This document shows, piece by piece, positions 33,212 to 41,540 of a stretch of DNA of 49,958 bases (position 1 is its first letter; each line of letters begins with the position of its first letter). The notes beneath the pieces were generated by a model. It was not told the DNA's origin. It saw nothing but the letters and a program-made list of their open reading frames with translations, and searched no databases. The position numbers were made by a program, and so were the translations under genes. Source of the stretch: Patescibacteria group bacterium (GTDB taxonomy: Bacteria > Patescibacteriota > Patescibacteriia > Patescibacteriales > UBA12465); contig JAQUWT010000009.1 of the NCBI GenBank assembly GCA_028692765.1, positions 1-49,958 on the forward strand, written 5' to 3'.

Positions 33212-34522
33212 ATGCAAAGCACTAAAAAAGATTTGGGAAAATCACAAGTAGAATTGACGGTCTCTTTGGAGTTTAAGGAATTTCAGCCTTATATTGAAGA
33301 GGGAGTGAAGCATGTTTCTGAGCATGTAAAAATTGAAGGTTTTCGTCCGGGTAAGGCTCCTTATGAAATTTTAAAACAAAAAGTCGGTGAAATCAGTATT
33401 TTAGAAGAAGCAGCTCATATCGCTATCCGTAAAACCATCGATGATATTTTTGCCAAAGAATTAGCCGGTCGACAGCCGGTTGGTCAGCCAAAAGTAGAAA
33501 TAACTAAATTGGCTCCTGATAATCCTTTGGAATATAAAATCACCATTTCTCTTTTGCCGAACGTCGCCTTGGGTGATTATAAGGGTTTAAACATTGTTAG
33601 GGAAAAACCGGCAGTCAGTGCCGAGGATATTGATAAGACAATAAAAGAAATTTTAGAAATGCGCGCTAAGGAAAGCCTGAGTTCGGAGCCGGCTGAGGAA
33701 GGAGATAAATTAGTCTTGAATGTCAGCCTGAGTTTAGATAAGGTGCCGGTAGAAGGCGGTCAGGCTCAAGATGTAACCGTTGTTTTAGGCAAGGAATATA
33801 TGGTGCCTGGTTTTGACGATAAGGTAAAAGGCATTAAGCAGGGAGATAAGCGAGAGTTTAAATTACTCTATCCTGAAACTCATCATCAGGCTAACTTGGC
33901 CGGCAAAATGGTTGAATTTTCCGTGACCGCGACCTCCGTCTATAAACGAGAGCTTCCGGCTTTGAATGATGAATTGGCTAAGGAGATGCATTTTAAAAAT
34001 GTGGAAGATTTAAAATCAGCGATAGAAAAAAATATTTTAGCCGACAGAGAACGCCAAGCCGATATTAAGGCTGAACTTAAAATGCTGGAGATGATTGCCG
34101 ATAAGGCTAAATTTGATGACATCCCGGAAGATTTATTAGAAAAAGAAGCGGATAATATGATGATGGAATTAGAGCGTAATGTTACCTCTCAAGGAGGTAA
34201 GTTTGATGACTATTTGAAACATCTCAAGAAAACTCCGGCCGAATTGCGCCTGGAGCTTTTACCCAATGCCGTGAAGCGTATCAAAACCGCTTTGATTATC
34301 CGTGAGGTTGGCATCATTGAAAAAATTGAAGTTAAGCAAAACGCGATTGCAGAAAAACTGGAAGGCTTGAAAAAGATGTATGCTCATGACCAGGAGGCTT
34401 TAAAGCAATTGGGCAGTCATGAATATTTTCATCATTTAGAAAATATGATGTTCAACGACCAGGTCGTTGCACAGTTAAAATCTTGGAATTATGCCGACGC
34501 TGGCAAACAATCGGAGAGCTAG
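33212..34522 (+). CDS. tig: trigger factor (ribosome-associated chaperone)
   Basis: 436 residues. The ribosome-binding domain carries the signature GFRPGKAP (about 43-50) in its loop. A PPIase (FKBP-like) domain lies at about 155-240 (EGDKLVLNVSLSL, LVPGFDDKVKGIKQGDKREF). The C-terminal helical arms follow to the end (EKNILADRERQADIKAELKM, helix-rich). It meets new chains at the exit tunnel. The last 32 bases overlap the smpB start, so the genes are translationally linked. Confidence 0.95.
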   Translation: MQSTKKDLGKSQVELTVSLEFKEFQPYIEEGVKHVSEHVKIEGFRPGKAPYEILKQKVGEISILEEAAHIAIRKTIDDIFAKELAGRQPVGQPKVEITKLAPDNPLEYKITISLLPNVALGDYKGLNIVREKPAVSAEDIDKTIKEILEMRAKESLSSEPAEEGDKLVLNVSLSLDKVPVEGGQAQDVTVVLGKEYMVPGFDDKVKGIKQGDKREFKLLYPETHHQANLAGKMVEFSVTATSVYKRELPALNDELAKEMHFKNVEDLKSAIEKNILADRERQADIKAELKMLEMIADKAKFDDIPEDLLEKEADNMMMELERNVTSQGGKFDDYLKHLKKTPAELRLELLPNAVKRIKTALIIREVGIIEKIEVKQNAIAEKLEGLKKMYAHDQEALKQLGSHEYFHHLENMMFNDQVVAQLKSWNYADAGKQSES

Positions 34523-34958
34523 TTTTGATTACGACCTTTTAGAAAATTATGAGGCCGGCTTAGTTTTATTCGGCCATGAGGCCAAATCCGCCAAGGCCGG
34601 GCATGTAAATTTAAGCGGCGCCTATGTCAGTTTGCGCTCCGGAAGCGACGGCTCGGAACTCTGGCTGGTTGGCGCCCATATTTCTCCCTACCGTTTTGCC
34701 GGCCAGATTCCCGATTACAGCCCCACCAGAGAACGCAAGTTATTGTTGAATAAGAAAGAAATCGCTCATCTCATTGGGAAAACACAGGAAAAGGGCTTGA
34801 CATTGGTTCCGGTCAAAATGTATACTAAACGCAGTTTTGTGAAACTGGAGTTTGCTTTAGGTAAGGGAAAAAAGAAGTATGACAAGCGTGAATCCATTAA
34901 GAAGCGTGAGTTAGATAGGCAGATAAGGACTTTGACAAAGAGGCAGATTTCAAGATGA
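34491..34958 (+). CDS. smpB: SsrA-binding protein SmpB
   Basis: 155 residues. Motifs: FDYDLLENYEAGLVLFGHE (YxxEAGxxLxGxEVKS-type), LSGAYV, SPYRFAG, then RERKLLLNKKEI and KGLTLVPVKMYTKRSFVKLE, and a basic tail (KGKKKYDKRESIKKRELDRQ). SmpB delivers tmRNA to stalled ribosomes. It overlaps tig by 32 bases and ends 2 bases before its RNA partner, the tmRNA gene (34961). Confidence 0.95.
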   Translation: MPTLANNRRASFDYDLLENYEAGLVLFGHEAKSAKAGHVNLSGAYVSLRSGSDGSELWLVGAHISPYRFAGQIPDYSPTRERKLLLNKKEIAHLIGKTQEKGLTLVPVKMYTKRSFVKLEFALGKGKKKYDKRESIKKRELDRQIRTLTKRQISR

Positions 34959-34960
34959 TC

Positions 34961-35345
34961 GGGGATGCCGGGCATCGATAATAAGACCTGCTTTTAGATA
35001 TTCAAGACGGGTTTAGGTTACACCGTAAAAATAACCAAAAACATACATGCCAAAAATACTGGCAGGGCGTTTACTTGGAAAGTTCCGAGTTTCGCTCCCG
35101 TTATGGCTTAATTAAAAAATAGCTGTAACCATCGGCGCGGGGAGGCTTCAGCTCCGTCAACCGGTGTCATAATTTGAAGCTTTGAAAATTTCAGTCCTCT
35201 CCTGGAGTTTTCGAGACAAAGAGAGGTGGCCGGCTCTGCTTTTGTCCGGTTTCCGATAGTGTCGGCGACTCCAATAAATCGGACTATTTTTGTAAATATA
35301 TCTAAGGGCACTTGTTAGACATGGGTTCAACTCCCATCATCTCCA
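34961..35345 (+). ncRNA. ssrA: tmRNA (transfer-messenger RNA)
   Basis: About 385 nt. The acceptor stem is GGGGATG (34961-34967) paired with CATCTCC (35338-35344), and the T-arm is ATGGG-TTCAACT-CCCAT. Helix 2 is seen as TAGATAT / ATATCTA. No CCA is encoded. The tag reading frame runs through about 35034-35111 and ends ...FAPVMA then TAA (35109-35111); the resume codon is uncertain (ACC at 35034 or GCC at 35049 are candidates). Adjacent smpB supports the call. The usual ALAA ending is absent. Confidence 0.9.
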
Positions 35346-35371
35346 CATTTTTTGTTAATATCTTTAATTTG

Positions 35372-35455
35372 GCCGCGGTGGCGGAACTGGTAGACGCGCT
35401 GGACTTAAAATCCAGTTGTAGAGATACAGTGCGGGTTCGATTCCCGCCCGCGGCA
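35372..35455 (+). tRNA. tRNA-Leu (anticodon UAA)
   Basis: 84 nt with acceptor stem GCCGCGG / CCGCGGC and discriminator A. The anticodon loop is CTTAAAA (anticodon TAA), there is a long variable arm (TTGTAGAGATACAGT), and the T-arm is GCGGG-TTCGATT-CCCGC. No CCA is encoded. U34 would be a possible target of the Elp3/Trm9-like pathway if it covers this tRNA. Confidence 0.95.
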
Positions 35456-35501
35456 CGGATTTCTTTAAAATTATCGTAAAAGTTTAAATTTAGGGAAGTA
35501 C

Positions 35502-35530
35502 TTGCTTAGTGTTTGAATATTTGCTATATA
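35502..35530 (+). promoter_or_regulatory. promoter of tRNA-Gly
   Basis: TTGCTT (35502-35507), 17 bases, TATATA (35525-35530) with an extended -10 TGC. The start near 35537 is 6 bases before the tRNA. Confidence 0.55.
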
Positions 35531-35542
35531 AAATATATGTTT

Positions 35543-35614
35543 GCGGGTATCGTATAGTGGCTATTATGCAACCTTGCCATGGTTGAGAGACGAGTTCGAT
35601 TCTCGTTACCCGCT
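35543..35614 (+). tRNA. tRNA-Gly (anticodon GCC)
   Basis: 72 nt with acceptor stem GCGGGTA / TACCCGC and discriminator T. The anticodon stem CAACC / GGTTG closes loop TTGCCAT (anticodon GCC), and the T-arm is ACGAG-TTCGATT-CTCGT. No CCA is encoded. Confidence 0.95.
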
Positions 35615-35621
35615 CCGATAT

Positions 35622-35651
35622 AAAAACAGCCTCGAAAGGGGCTGTTTTTGT
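35622..35651 (+). terminator. intrinsic terminator after the tRNA genes
   Basis: AAAACAGCC pairs with GGCTGTTTT around TCGAAAGG (inner pair CTC/GGG possible), followed by T's. Confidence 0.8.
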
Positions 35652-35703
35652 TTTTATACTTGTTTTGGGCTATTATATTAGTGTAAAACTTTATTTTAAA
35701 AAT

Positions 35704-36015
35704 ATGAAAAATTTTAAATTAATGGCGATTAGTTTAATTCAGGCTTTGGCCGCATCTTTGTATATTGCCGCTATATCCTGGATTTTAAATAATGGCGAAA
35801 GATTATTTGGAAAAAATAATAATTTTTTGGGCGGAGCTGCCATTTTACTTTTATTGGTTATCTCGGCCACCGCCATGGGGGCAATTATCTTAGGCAAGCC
35901 GGTATTAATGTATTGGGATGGACAGAAAAAAGCCTCTTTAAAGCTATTTTTTCTCACTTTTATTTGGTTATTAGTTATTGCTTGCCTTTTGTTTTTGGTT
36001 TTAGCTTTGCGTTAA
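35704..36015 (+). CDS. small three-helix membrane protein
   Basis: 103 residues from MKNFKLMAISLIQ; the ATG at 35704 is preferred over a TTG upstream. Three hydrophobic segments: about 7-24, 40-62 (GGAAILLLLVISATAMGAIILG) and 78-101. Loop residues KPVLMYWDGQKK join helices 2 and 3. Short proteins of this type are frequent in CPR. Function not known. It lies between the tRNA terminator and the infC promoter. Confidence 0.55.
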   Translation: MKNFKLMAISLIQALAASLYIAAISWILNNGERLFGKNNNFLGGAAILLLLVISATAMGAIILGKPVLMYWDGQKKASLKLFFLTFIWLLVIACLLFLVLALR

Positions 36016-36061
36016 TTAAATTTTTGAATTATTACAATAGCGGCTTTAGAAAAATTTTTGT

Positions 36062-36090
36062 TTGACTTTTTTTAATTTTTCCGCTATAAA
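36062..36090 (+). promoter_or_regulatory. infC operon promoter
   Basis: TTGACT (36062-36067), 17 bases, TATAAA (36085-36090). The start near 36097 gives a leader of about 23 nt. Confidence 0.7.
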
Positions 36091-36119
36091 TAGCTATATA
36101 AATAATAATTTGTACTACC

Positions 36120-36674
36120 ATGCGCATTAAATTTCATCGCGTTGAACAGAAAGAAAAGAAGTTTTTTAAAGCTAATTCCCAGATTCGTTCGGAACAGGTT
36201 TTTTTAATTGATGAAAATGGTGAAAATTTTGGCGTTATTGATACTCAAGAGGCGATTGCTAGGGCCAAAGAACTTGATTTAGACTTGGTTGAAGTAAATC
36301 CTAAAGCTGAGCCGCCCGTCGCTAAAATAGTAGATTTGGGTCAGTTGAAATATGAGCATGAAAAGAAGCTTCACCGCCAGAAAGTCATGCAGAAAAAAGT
36401 TGACACTAAAGTAACCAGGCTATCTTTCCGCATTAGTGAACATGACTTTAACTTCCGTCTCGCACAGGCCGAAAAATTTTTAGAGAAAGACAACAAATTA
36501 AAAGTTGAACTAATATTGAGGGGCCGTGAGCGTCAGTATCCGCAGAAAGCTCGAGAAATTGTCGATAATTTTGTGGCTAAACTTAGACAAAAAGAAAATC
36601 TATCTATTGAAATAGAACAAGCCTTGACAAATCAAGGCGGAAGATTTACTATAGTGTTGATAAATAAGAAATAA
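36120..36674 (+). CDS. infC: translation initiation factor IF-3
   Basis: 184 residues. The N-domain (about 17-80) has NSQIRSEQVFLIDENGE, IARAKELDLDLVEV and PPVAKIVDLGQLKYE. A lysine-rich linker leads to the C-domain (about 95-184) with FRISEHDFNFRLAQAEKFL and GRERQYP. IF3 monitors the start codon and keeps the ribosome subunits apart. It begins with ATG, not the rare AUU start by which E. coli infC is autoregulated, so that kind of control is not likely. It is the first gene of infC-rpmI-rplT-secG. Confidence 0.96.
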   Translation: MRIKFHRVEQKEKKFFKANSQIRSEQVFLIDENGENFGVIDTQEAIARAKELDLDLVEVNPKAEPPVAKIVDLGQLKYEHEKKLHRQKVMQKKVDTKVTRLSFRISEHDFNFRLAQAEKFLEKDNKLKVELILRGRERQYPQKAREIVDNFVAKLRQKENLSIEIEQALTNQGGRFTIVLINKK

Positions 36675-36690
36675 TAGTCTTGTTATCATC

Positions 36691-36713
36691 CAGGTGATTT
36701 CGCCTGTTTTTTT
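36691..36713 (+). terminator. terminator or attenuator between infC and rpmI
   Basis: CAGGTG pairs with CGCCTG (one G-U) around ATTT, followed by seven T's. It stands 10 bases ahead of the rpmI start and could reduce or regulate ribosomal protein synthesis relative to IF3. Confidence 0.6.
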
Positions 36714-36722
36714 ATCAAATTT

Positions 36723-36920
36723 ATGCCGAAAATAAAGACTCACCGAGCGACGGCCAAGCGTTTTCGCTTAACCGCCACTAATAAATTAAAGAAAAGAAAA
36801 TCCGGTCAGGATCATTTTAATTCTCGCGAAACAGGCAATACTAAGCGCGCTAAGCGTTTAGATATTAATGCGGACGCGACTTTAGTAAAAACCATTAAAA
36901 CCTTAACCCCGTATCGATAG
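36723..36920 (+). CDS. rpmI: 50S ribosomal protein L35
   Basis: 65 residues, highly basic. MPKIKTHRATAKRFRLTATN and HFNSRETGNTKRAKR match the family's conserved ends. It binds 23S rRNA domain regions late in assembly. It lies downstream of the infC/rpmI hairpin and 25 bases before rplT. Confidence 0.94.
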   Translation: MPKIKTHRATAKRFRLTATNKLKKRKSGQDHFNSRETGNTKRAKRLDINADATLVKTIKTLTPYR

Positions 36921-36945
36921 GATACGGATTTTAAGTTAATCGTAT

Positions 36946-37293
36946 ATGCCCAGAGTAAAAAGAGGAGTTGGCCACAATAAAAAACGCCGCACGCTGTTAA
37001 AGCAGGTTAAAGGCTATAAATGGGGTCGCAAAAACCTAATTAAACTAGCTCGGACCGCCCGCACCAAAGCCGGTGCCCACGCTTACCGCGACCGCCGCAA
37101 GAAAAAGCGCGATATGCGCGCTTTGTGGCAAGTGCAAATTAATGCTTTTGTGCGCGAGCATGATTTTTCTTATTCTAAATTCATTGGCGCCTTAAAGGCT
37201 GCTAATATTGCGGTTGATAGGAAAATTTTGGCTGATTTAGCTATTAACAATAAGAAAGTTTTAGCCGCTTTATTGTCTCAGCTTAAGAAATAA
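36946..37293 (+). CDS. rplT: 50S ribosomal protein L20
   Basis: 115 residues. The N-terminus MPRVKRGVGHNKKRRTLLKQ, the region YKWGRKNLIKLARTARTKAGAHAYRDRRKKKR and WQVQINAFVREHDFSYSKF are typical. L20 is essential for early 50S assembly and represses its own operon in E. coli by binding the leader mRNA. Whether this happens here is unknown; the infC/rpmI hairpin is a candidate target region. Confidence 0.96.
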   Translation: MPRVKRGVGHNKKRRTLLKQVKGYKWGRKNLIKLARTARTKAGAHAYRDRRKKKRDMRALWQVQINAFVREHDFSYSKFIGALKAANIAVDRKILADLAINNKKVLAALLSQLKK

Positions 37294-37297
37294 GCTT

Positions 37298-37510
37298 ATG
37301 TCTTTGATTCAAATTGCCCAGATTATTGTTTCCATCCTTCTTATCATCGTCGTTTTACTTCAGAATCGCGGCGCCGGTCTTGGTAGCGCTTTTGGCGGCA
37401 CCGGCGGCGTTTATTTGACGAAACGCGGTCTTGAAAAAAAATTATTCACCGCTACCATTGTTTTGGCGGTGCTTTTCTTCGGCTTATCTCTAGCCAGTAT
37501 TTTATTCTAA
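37298..37510 (+). CDS. secG: preprotein translocase subunit SecG
   Basis: 70 residues with two membrane helices: 4-22 (IAQIIVSILLIIVVLLQ) and 50-69. Between them is the SecG signature NRGAGLGSAFGGTGGVYLTKRG. It helps SecYEG exchange the translocating chain. It follows rplT by 4 bases, so it joins the ribosomal operon. Confidence 0.92.
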   Translation: MSLIQIAQIIVSILLIIVVLLQNRGAGLGSAFGGTGGVYLTKRGLEKKLFTATIVLAVLFFGLSLASILF

Positions 37511-37549
37511 GCCGATTTTTATTCTTCCCTTTTCGTCTATTTCCACCCT

Positions 37550-39511
37550 GTGGATCAATCTTCTCAAAAAATAAATAAATTTTTTTCCGGAAAGATAAAA
37601 TCTGTTTTCCGTTTTTTTGTTGATGTTAAGTATTTTGTTAAGGAAAATTTTTTATCGGGAGGTAAGAAAAATTTACGAGCTGAAAGCGACAGAAACCTGG
37701 TTTATTCTTTGGCTCCGACTAAAATTCCCGGACGCGAACAGTTAAGGCACCTTTTTAAATTTTTAAATCCTAAAGAAAAAACCATTCTCAAATTAGCAAT
37801 TCTTGTTTTTTTAATTAGCGCTTCTTATTTAGGTTTTGTTTTTTATCAAAAACATCTTATTCTAGTGCCGACTAGCGGCGGTACTTATATAGAGGGCTTA
37901 GTCGGCTATCCTCAGTCTATTAACCCCCTTTATTCTAATAGCCGCGATGTTGATGCGGATTTATCCCGTTTAATTTATTCACGCTTGTTTAATTATGACG
38001 AAAATGGCCGGCTGATGCCGGACTTAGCGTCTGCTTGGAAAATTGAAGACGGCGGTAAATCCTATATTATTTCCCTGCGTGAAGGAGTGAAGTGGCACAG
38101 CGGTGAAGATTTAAGCATCGATGATATCATCTTTACTTTTAATTTGATTAAAAATCCAGATTTTCGCTCCTCCCTGCGCACGAGTTTAAATGGTGTGGAT
38201 ATCGAAAAGATTGACGACCATTCAGTCAAATTTTCCCTTAGCGAGCCTTATGCCGATTTTTTAAGCCTCCTAAGCTTTGGGATTATGCCGGCAAATACCT
38301 GGGAGAATATTTCTCCCGAGACCGCTTCTTTGTCGGAATTGAATTTAAAGCCGATGGGCTCCGGACCCTATAAATTTGAATCTTTAATTAAAAGCAAAGG
38401 CGGAGAAATCAAAGAATACCATCTCATCGCCAATGACGATTATTATGGCGCCAAGCCCTATATTAAGGAAATAATTTTCAAATTCTTTCCCGACTACGTG
38501 GAATTGGTGCGCGCTTTAAACGGCAATGAAGTTGATGCCGCCAGTTATATCCCTGATGATTTGAAGAAGGATTTACTGGCTAAGCATTCTTTGGTAATTC
38601 ATAATTTGCGCTTGCCCCAGATAAATTCAATTTTTTTCAATAAAGATAGAAATAAATCTTTGGGGGATATTAAGGTGAGGCAAGCATTAGCTTTCGCTAT
38701 TAACCGTGATTATTTATTTGGTGAGATTTTAGGAGCGTCCGTTAGCCGTGCTGATGGTCCGATTATCGCTCCGGACTTTTCTTATACTCCGGATGGCGCC
38801 GCCTATAATCTGGATAAAGATAAGGCCGAGCAGCTTTTAGACGAGAGCGGATTTAAGCGGGTGGATGTTAATCGGGAAATGATTGATAATCCTGAGCACA
38901 GCCCGGAATTAGCGGCAATTATTACTTATGCCAGTTCCACCCAGATGGATGCTACCGGTTATTGGCGCGTTGCTCTTAAAGATAAGGAATATCAGATTTT
39001 AGCTTTAAAATTGTCAGTGCCCGAGAACGGCAGGATGGATGTAGCCGAAAGTTTAAAGAAAGATTGGGAAGCGGTTGGCATTAAGACGACCATCGTGCCG
39101 GTGTCAGTCGCTAGCTTAAACGCAGAGATGATTGCCGGCCATAATTTTGAAGCCTTTTTGTATGGGCAGGTTGTCGGCACCGAGCCTGATGTTGCTTCTT
39201 TTTGGCACTCTTCACAAATTGGCGGTCAAGGATTAAATCTTTCCGGTTATAATAACGCTGAAGTTGATACGTTGTTAATCGAAGCGAGGCAGGCGGCCGA
39301 CAATGTTGATTTGCGCCTATCTAAATATAAAAAATTTCAAGAGATTGTCAGTAAAGATTTGCCGGTTATTTTCTTGTACTCCCCCAGTTACACCTACGTT
39401 CAGTCTAAGAAAGTCCATGGTTTTGAGGGTACGGCTATCAATGAGCCCTGCGATCGTTTCGCCGGCTTTAGCCACTGGTACTTAAAAACCAAGAAGCATC
39501 TTTCTTGGTAA
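37550..39511 (+). CDS. membrane-anchored family-5 solute-binding protein (oligopeptide type)
   Basis: 653 residues from a GTG start (no ATG nearby). About 75 basic N-terminal residues are followed by one membrane segment (80-99). The rest is a family-5 solute-binding domain: GGTYIEGLVGYPQSINPLYSN, RLIYSRLFNYDENGRLMPDLA, KSYIISLREGVKWHSGEDLS, and DIKVRQALAFAINRDYL. The protein lies outside the membrane. It has no cleavable lipoprotein signal; the single N-terminal membrane helix anchors it. No ABC permease or ATPase lies nearby, so the partner transporter, if any, is elsewhere. Peptide or nickel uptake is inferred from the family only. Confidence 0.85.
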   Translation: MDQSSQKINKFFSGKIKSVFRFFVDVKYFVKENFLSGGKKNLRAESDRNLVYSLAPTKIPGREQLRHLFKFLNPKEKTILKLAILVFLISASYLGFVFYQKHLILVPTSGGTYIEGLVGYPQSINPLYSNSRDVDADLSRLIYSRLFNYDENGRLMPDLASAWKIEDGGKSYIISLREGVKWHSGEDLSIDDIIFTFNLIKNPDFRSSLRTSLNGVDIEKIDDHSVKFSLSEPYADFLSLLSFGIMPANTWENISPETASLSELNLKPMGSGPYKFESLIKSKGGEIKEYHLIANDDYYGAKPYIKEIIFKFFPDYVELVRALNGNEVDAASYIPDDLKKDLLAKHSLVIHNLRLPQINSIFFNKDRNKSLGDIKVRQALAFAINRDYLFGEILGASVSRADGPIIAPDFSYTPDGAAYNLDKDKAEQLLDESGFKRVDVNREMIDNPEHSPELAAIITYASSTQMDATGYWRVALKDKEYQILALKLSVPENGRMDVAESLKKDWEAVGIKTTIVPVSVASLNAEMIAGHNFEAFLYGQVVGTEPDVASFWHSSQIGGQGLNLSGYNNAEVDTLLIEARQAADNVDLRLSKYKKFQEIVSKDLPVIFLYSPSYTYVQSKKVHGFEGTAINEPCDRFAGFSHWYLKTKKHLSW

Positions 39512-39530
39512 TTATTTTCTATCTATTTTT

Positions 39531-39552
39531 TCCGACTGATTTTTCGGTCGGA
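39531..39552 (+). terminator. weak hairpin after the solute-binding protein gene
   Basis: CCGAC pairs with GTCGG around TGATTTTTCG. No clear T-run follows, so the terminator call is uncertain. Confidence 0.3.
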
Positions 39553-39631
39553 TGCTCTATACTTCATAATTGGAAGCTAAAAAATCAGGATTATTTTGAT
39601 TCCTGTTTTCTTTATTTTCCAGAAAATTTTC

Positions 39632-41443
39632 ATGATTACTCGTTATAAGTCCGGAATAGAATCCGGCAAAGATAATGTCGCTAAGGCGCCATTAAAAACT
39701 AGTCCGTCGCCGCGGCGTCGTTTTCCCGTCCGTTCTCGCCAAGTTTTTCGCAAAGATAATTCTGACGATTATGTTAAGGTTATTGTCCTAGGCGGCTTGG
39801 AAGAGGTCGGACGCAATATGACCCTAATAGAATGCAACCGCGAAATTATCATTATCGATATGGGCTTGCAGTTTCCGGAGGAAGATATGCCTGGCATTGA
39901 TTACATCATTCCCAATGTTTCCTATTTACGCGATAAGCTTGATTGGATAAAGGGCGTAATTATTACTCACGGCCATTATGACCATATCGGCGGTATCCCT
40001 CATATTATGGGAGAAATTGGCAATCCGCCGATGTTTACCGGTAAATTGACAGCTGGTTTGATTCGCAAGCGCCATCAAGAATATAAAACTGCGCCCCAGT
40101 TGAAAATAAAGGAAATTGATGACAATTCCGTTATTCAGCTCGGCGCTTCGTTCCGACTGGAATTTACCCGCGTCAACCATTCTATTCCCGATTGTTTTGC
40201 GGTGATTGCCAATACTCCTTTAGGCACCATCATGCACACGGGTGATTTTAAGATTGATTTTACCCCGGTTAATGATAAGCCGGCTGATTTGCAGCGTATT
40301 GCCCAAATCGGCAACCGCGGCATTTTAATGTTAATGTCGGACTCGACCGACGCTACTCATGCCGGCTATCAGATTTCCGAGTCTGCTATCGGTGAAGAAA
40401 TCGGTAAATTGATTGAGAAAATTGACGGCCGCGTTATTATCGGTACTTTTGCTTCCCAAATCAGCCGCGTGCAGAAAATATTAGATTTAGCCAAGCGCTA
40501 TGGCCGCCGAGTTAGCCTTCAAGGCAGGAGTATGAATTCTAATGTAGAAATTGCCCATCAAATAGGCTATTTAAAGTTCGATCCAAAAATTTTAATCAAC
40601 GATAATGAATTAAACCGATTGCCGGATAATCAAGTTTTGATTATCGGTACCGGCGCTCAGGGAGAAGATAACGCCTTCTTAAGCCGGGTAGTTAACGGCG
40701 AGCATCGCGTTGTCAGTTTGAAACAGGGGGATACAGTTTTGTTTTCTTCTTCGGTGATTCCCGGCAATGAACGTTCAATTCAGAATCTTATGGACATGGT
40801 CGTGCGCCAGGGAGCTCACATCATCCATTACCGGATGCTTGATATCCACGCCGGCGGACACGCTAAGGCGGAGGATTTAAAATTGATGATGCGCTTGATT
40901 AAGCCTGAATATTTCATGCCTATCGAAGCTAATCATTATATGTTAAGAGCGCATGCAGAACTAGCCGAGCAAGTAGGCATTCCTTCCGACAAAATATTCG
41001 TGGCGGATAATGGACAGGTTGTTCTATTCCAGAAAGATGGCCGGGGACAGTCTGTCGGTCACTTGACGAAAGATAAAGTGCCGTCCGACTATGTGATGGT
41101 TGACGGTCTTGGCGTCGGTGATGTCTCAGAGGTAGTCTTACGTGATCGCTTGATGATGGCCGGTGATGGCATGATTGTAATTATTGCAACGATTGATTCC
41201 AAGACTGGCAATATTATCGGCAATCCTGATATTATTTCTCGTGGCTTTATTTATATGAAAGAAAGCCGGGATTTAATTGAAAAAACTAGAATGAGGGTCA
41301 AAAAAATTGTTAAGGATAAGAATCCGATGACGCCAGCAGACGATGATTTTATTAAAAATAAGATTAGAAATGATGTCGGGCAATTCTTATTTACCCAAAC
41401 AAAACGTCGCCCCATGGTTCTTCCGGTCGTAATTAAGGTGTAA
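39632..41443 (+). CDS. rnj: ribonuclease J
   Basis: 603 residues from MITRYKSGIESG; the ATG at 39632 is preferred over a TTG upstream. A basic N-terminal extension (about 1-45) comes before the metallo-beta-lactamase core: GGLEEVGRNMT, THGHYDHIGG (H113, H115, D117, H118), HSIPDCFAV, HTGDFKID, and a beta-CASP region with SDSTDA and GRSMNSN. The C-terminal domain ends with a long helix. RNase J is a 5'-3' exonuclease and endonuclease in mRNA decay and rRNA maturation. Upstream, a strong hairpin may end the previous transcript. Confidence 0.95.
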   Translation: MITRYKSGIESGKDNVAKAPLKTSPSPRRRFPVRSRQVFRKDNSDDYVKVIVLGGLEEVGRNMTLIECNREIIIIDMGLQFPEEDMPGIDYIIPNVSYLRDKLDWIKGVIITHGHYDHIGGIPHIMGEIGNPPMFTGKLTAGLIRKRHQEYKTAPQLKIKEIDDNSVIQLGASFRLEFTRVNHSIPDCFAVIANTPLGTIMHTGDFKIDFTPVNDKPADLQRIAQIGNRGILMLMSDSTDATHAGYQISESAIGEEIGKLIEKIDGRVIIGTFASQISRVQKILDLAKRYGRRVSLQGRSMNSNVEIAHQIGYLKFDPKILINDNELNRLPDNQVLIIGTGAQGEDNAFLSRVVNGEHRVVSLKQGDTVLFSSSVIPGNERSIQNLMDMVVRQGAHIIHYRMLDIHAGGHAKAEDLKLMMRLIKPEYFMPIEANHYMLRAHAELAEQVGIPSDKIFVADNGQVVLFQKDGRGQSVGHLTKDKVPSDYVMVDGLGVGDVSEVVLRDRLMMAGDGMIVIIATIDSKTGNIIGNPDIISRGFIYMKESRDLIEKTRMRVKKIVKDKNPMTPADDDFIKNKIRNDVGQFLFTQTKRRPMVLPVVIKV

Positions 41444-41482
41444 TTATTGTAATTTTAGCTTTTTTATTTAAATATTTTCCTA

Positions 41483-41511
41483 TTGACTTTTTTGCTTATT
41501 TATTATATAAT
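41483..41511 (+). promoter_or_regulatory. strong promoter of the 41541 gene
   Basis: TTGACT (41483-41488), 17 bases, TATAAT (41506-41511). The start near 41518 gives a leader of about 23 nt. Confidence 0.75.
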
Positions 41512-41540
41512 TACTTATATATAATTTATTTAAAAACAAT

